A stretch of 34,475 bases of DNA from Byssochlamys sp. IMV 00236 (taxonomy: Eukaryota > Ascomycota > Eurotiomycetes > Eurotiales > Thermoascaceae): contig MSJH02000103.1 of the NCBI GenBank assembly GCA_001931875.2, positions 1-34,475 on the forward strand, in the 5' to 3' direction. Below are positions 34,270 through 34,475 of the stretch, one piece after another (the stretch's first letter is position 1; each line of letters opens with the position of its first letter). The position numbers and the translations under genes are program-made. The notes beneath the pieces were generated by a model. The model was not told the DNA's origin and did no database searches. It saw only the letters and a program-made list of their open reading frames with translations.

Positions 34270-34475
34270 TCAGTAATGAACAGAAAAAAGAAAGAGATTC
34301 ATAGCAAAAAAAGAAATTGATTTTTATATGCAAGAATAAATGTTGTCAACGAATTACGTCTAGTGAATTATATTAGGTACGTTTAAACGGATTTTTATTT
34401 ATAAATAATTAAAACCTCTAATGGGCGCACGATCGTAATATTACATCTTTCCCGCCCGAGGCAGTTCATAAAGGA

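Overview
The window looks like nuclear DNA of a mucoralean-type fungus (Mucoromycota). The evidence is the fused five-domain AROM protein, numerous 47-77 nt GT-AG introns, an AT-rich background with long poly-A/T and GA/CT tracts, fungal families (S33 proline iminopeptidase, CCC1/VIT1, secreted phosphoesterases, a Dad2-like kinetochore subunit) and relics of repeated elements of the kind common in Mucorales. The taxonomic placement is inferred from gene content. I saw no tRNA, rRNA or CRISPR array. Most genes are spliced, so I rebuilt the models by hand from splice signals and reading phase; reading phase closes in every model given.

Layout. 1-490: left-truncated relic resembling the end of a TnpB/Fanzor-type nuclease. 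688-5602 (+): ARO1/AROM, five shikimate-pathway enzymes in one 1600-residue chain. 5972-7829 (+): unknown low-complexity/coiled-coil protein. 8364-8701 (+): a 93-residue two-exon protein. 8765-10212 (-): cytosolic seryl-tRNA synthetase. 10351-10759 (+) and 10773-11186 (-): two small coiled-coil genes meeting tail to tail, the second resembling DASH subunit Dad2. 12358-12618 (+): small secreted cysteine-rich protein. 12.6-15.5 kb: gene desert with decayed coding relics. 15498-16503 (-): multi-pass membrane protein. 17259-18926 (+): six-exon proline iminopeptidase. 18997-20121 (-) and 20108-20441 (-): a coiled-coil gene and a small gene that overlap or form one transcript. 20523-22024 (-): secreted, probably GPI-anchored HExxH metallopeptidase-like protein. 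22478-22916 (-): Tc1/mariner-like transposase relic. 23218-24272 (-): CCC1/VIT1 vacuolar Fe/Mn transporter. 24.3-26.8 kb: relic-bearing spacer. 26866-28775 and 29588-31489 (+): tandem secreted phosphoesterase (phospholipase C-like) paralogues. 31634-32908 (+): a ten-exon Rogdi/Rav2-like gene assembled from exons of 28-151 nt. 33134-34269 (-): broken gene of a family with a PD-(D/E)XK-like signature.

The intact genes do not form a pathway cluster. They mix housekeeping functions (aromatic amino acids, tRNA charging, metal storage, V-ATPase assembly, chromosome segregation) with a secreted set (cysteine-rich protein, metallopeptidase-like protein, two phosphoesterases). The most notable observations are the hidden Rogdi-like gene, the gene-conversion signature in the phosphoesterase pair, the PD-(D/E)XK-like pseudogene, the TnpB/Fanzor-like relic and the overlapping gene starts near 20.1 kb.
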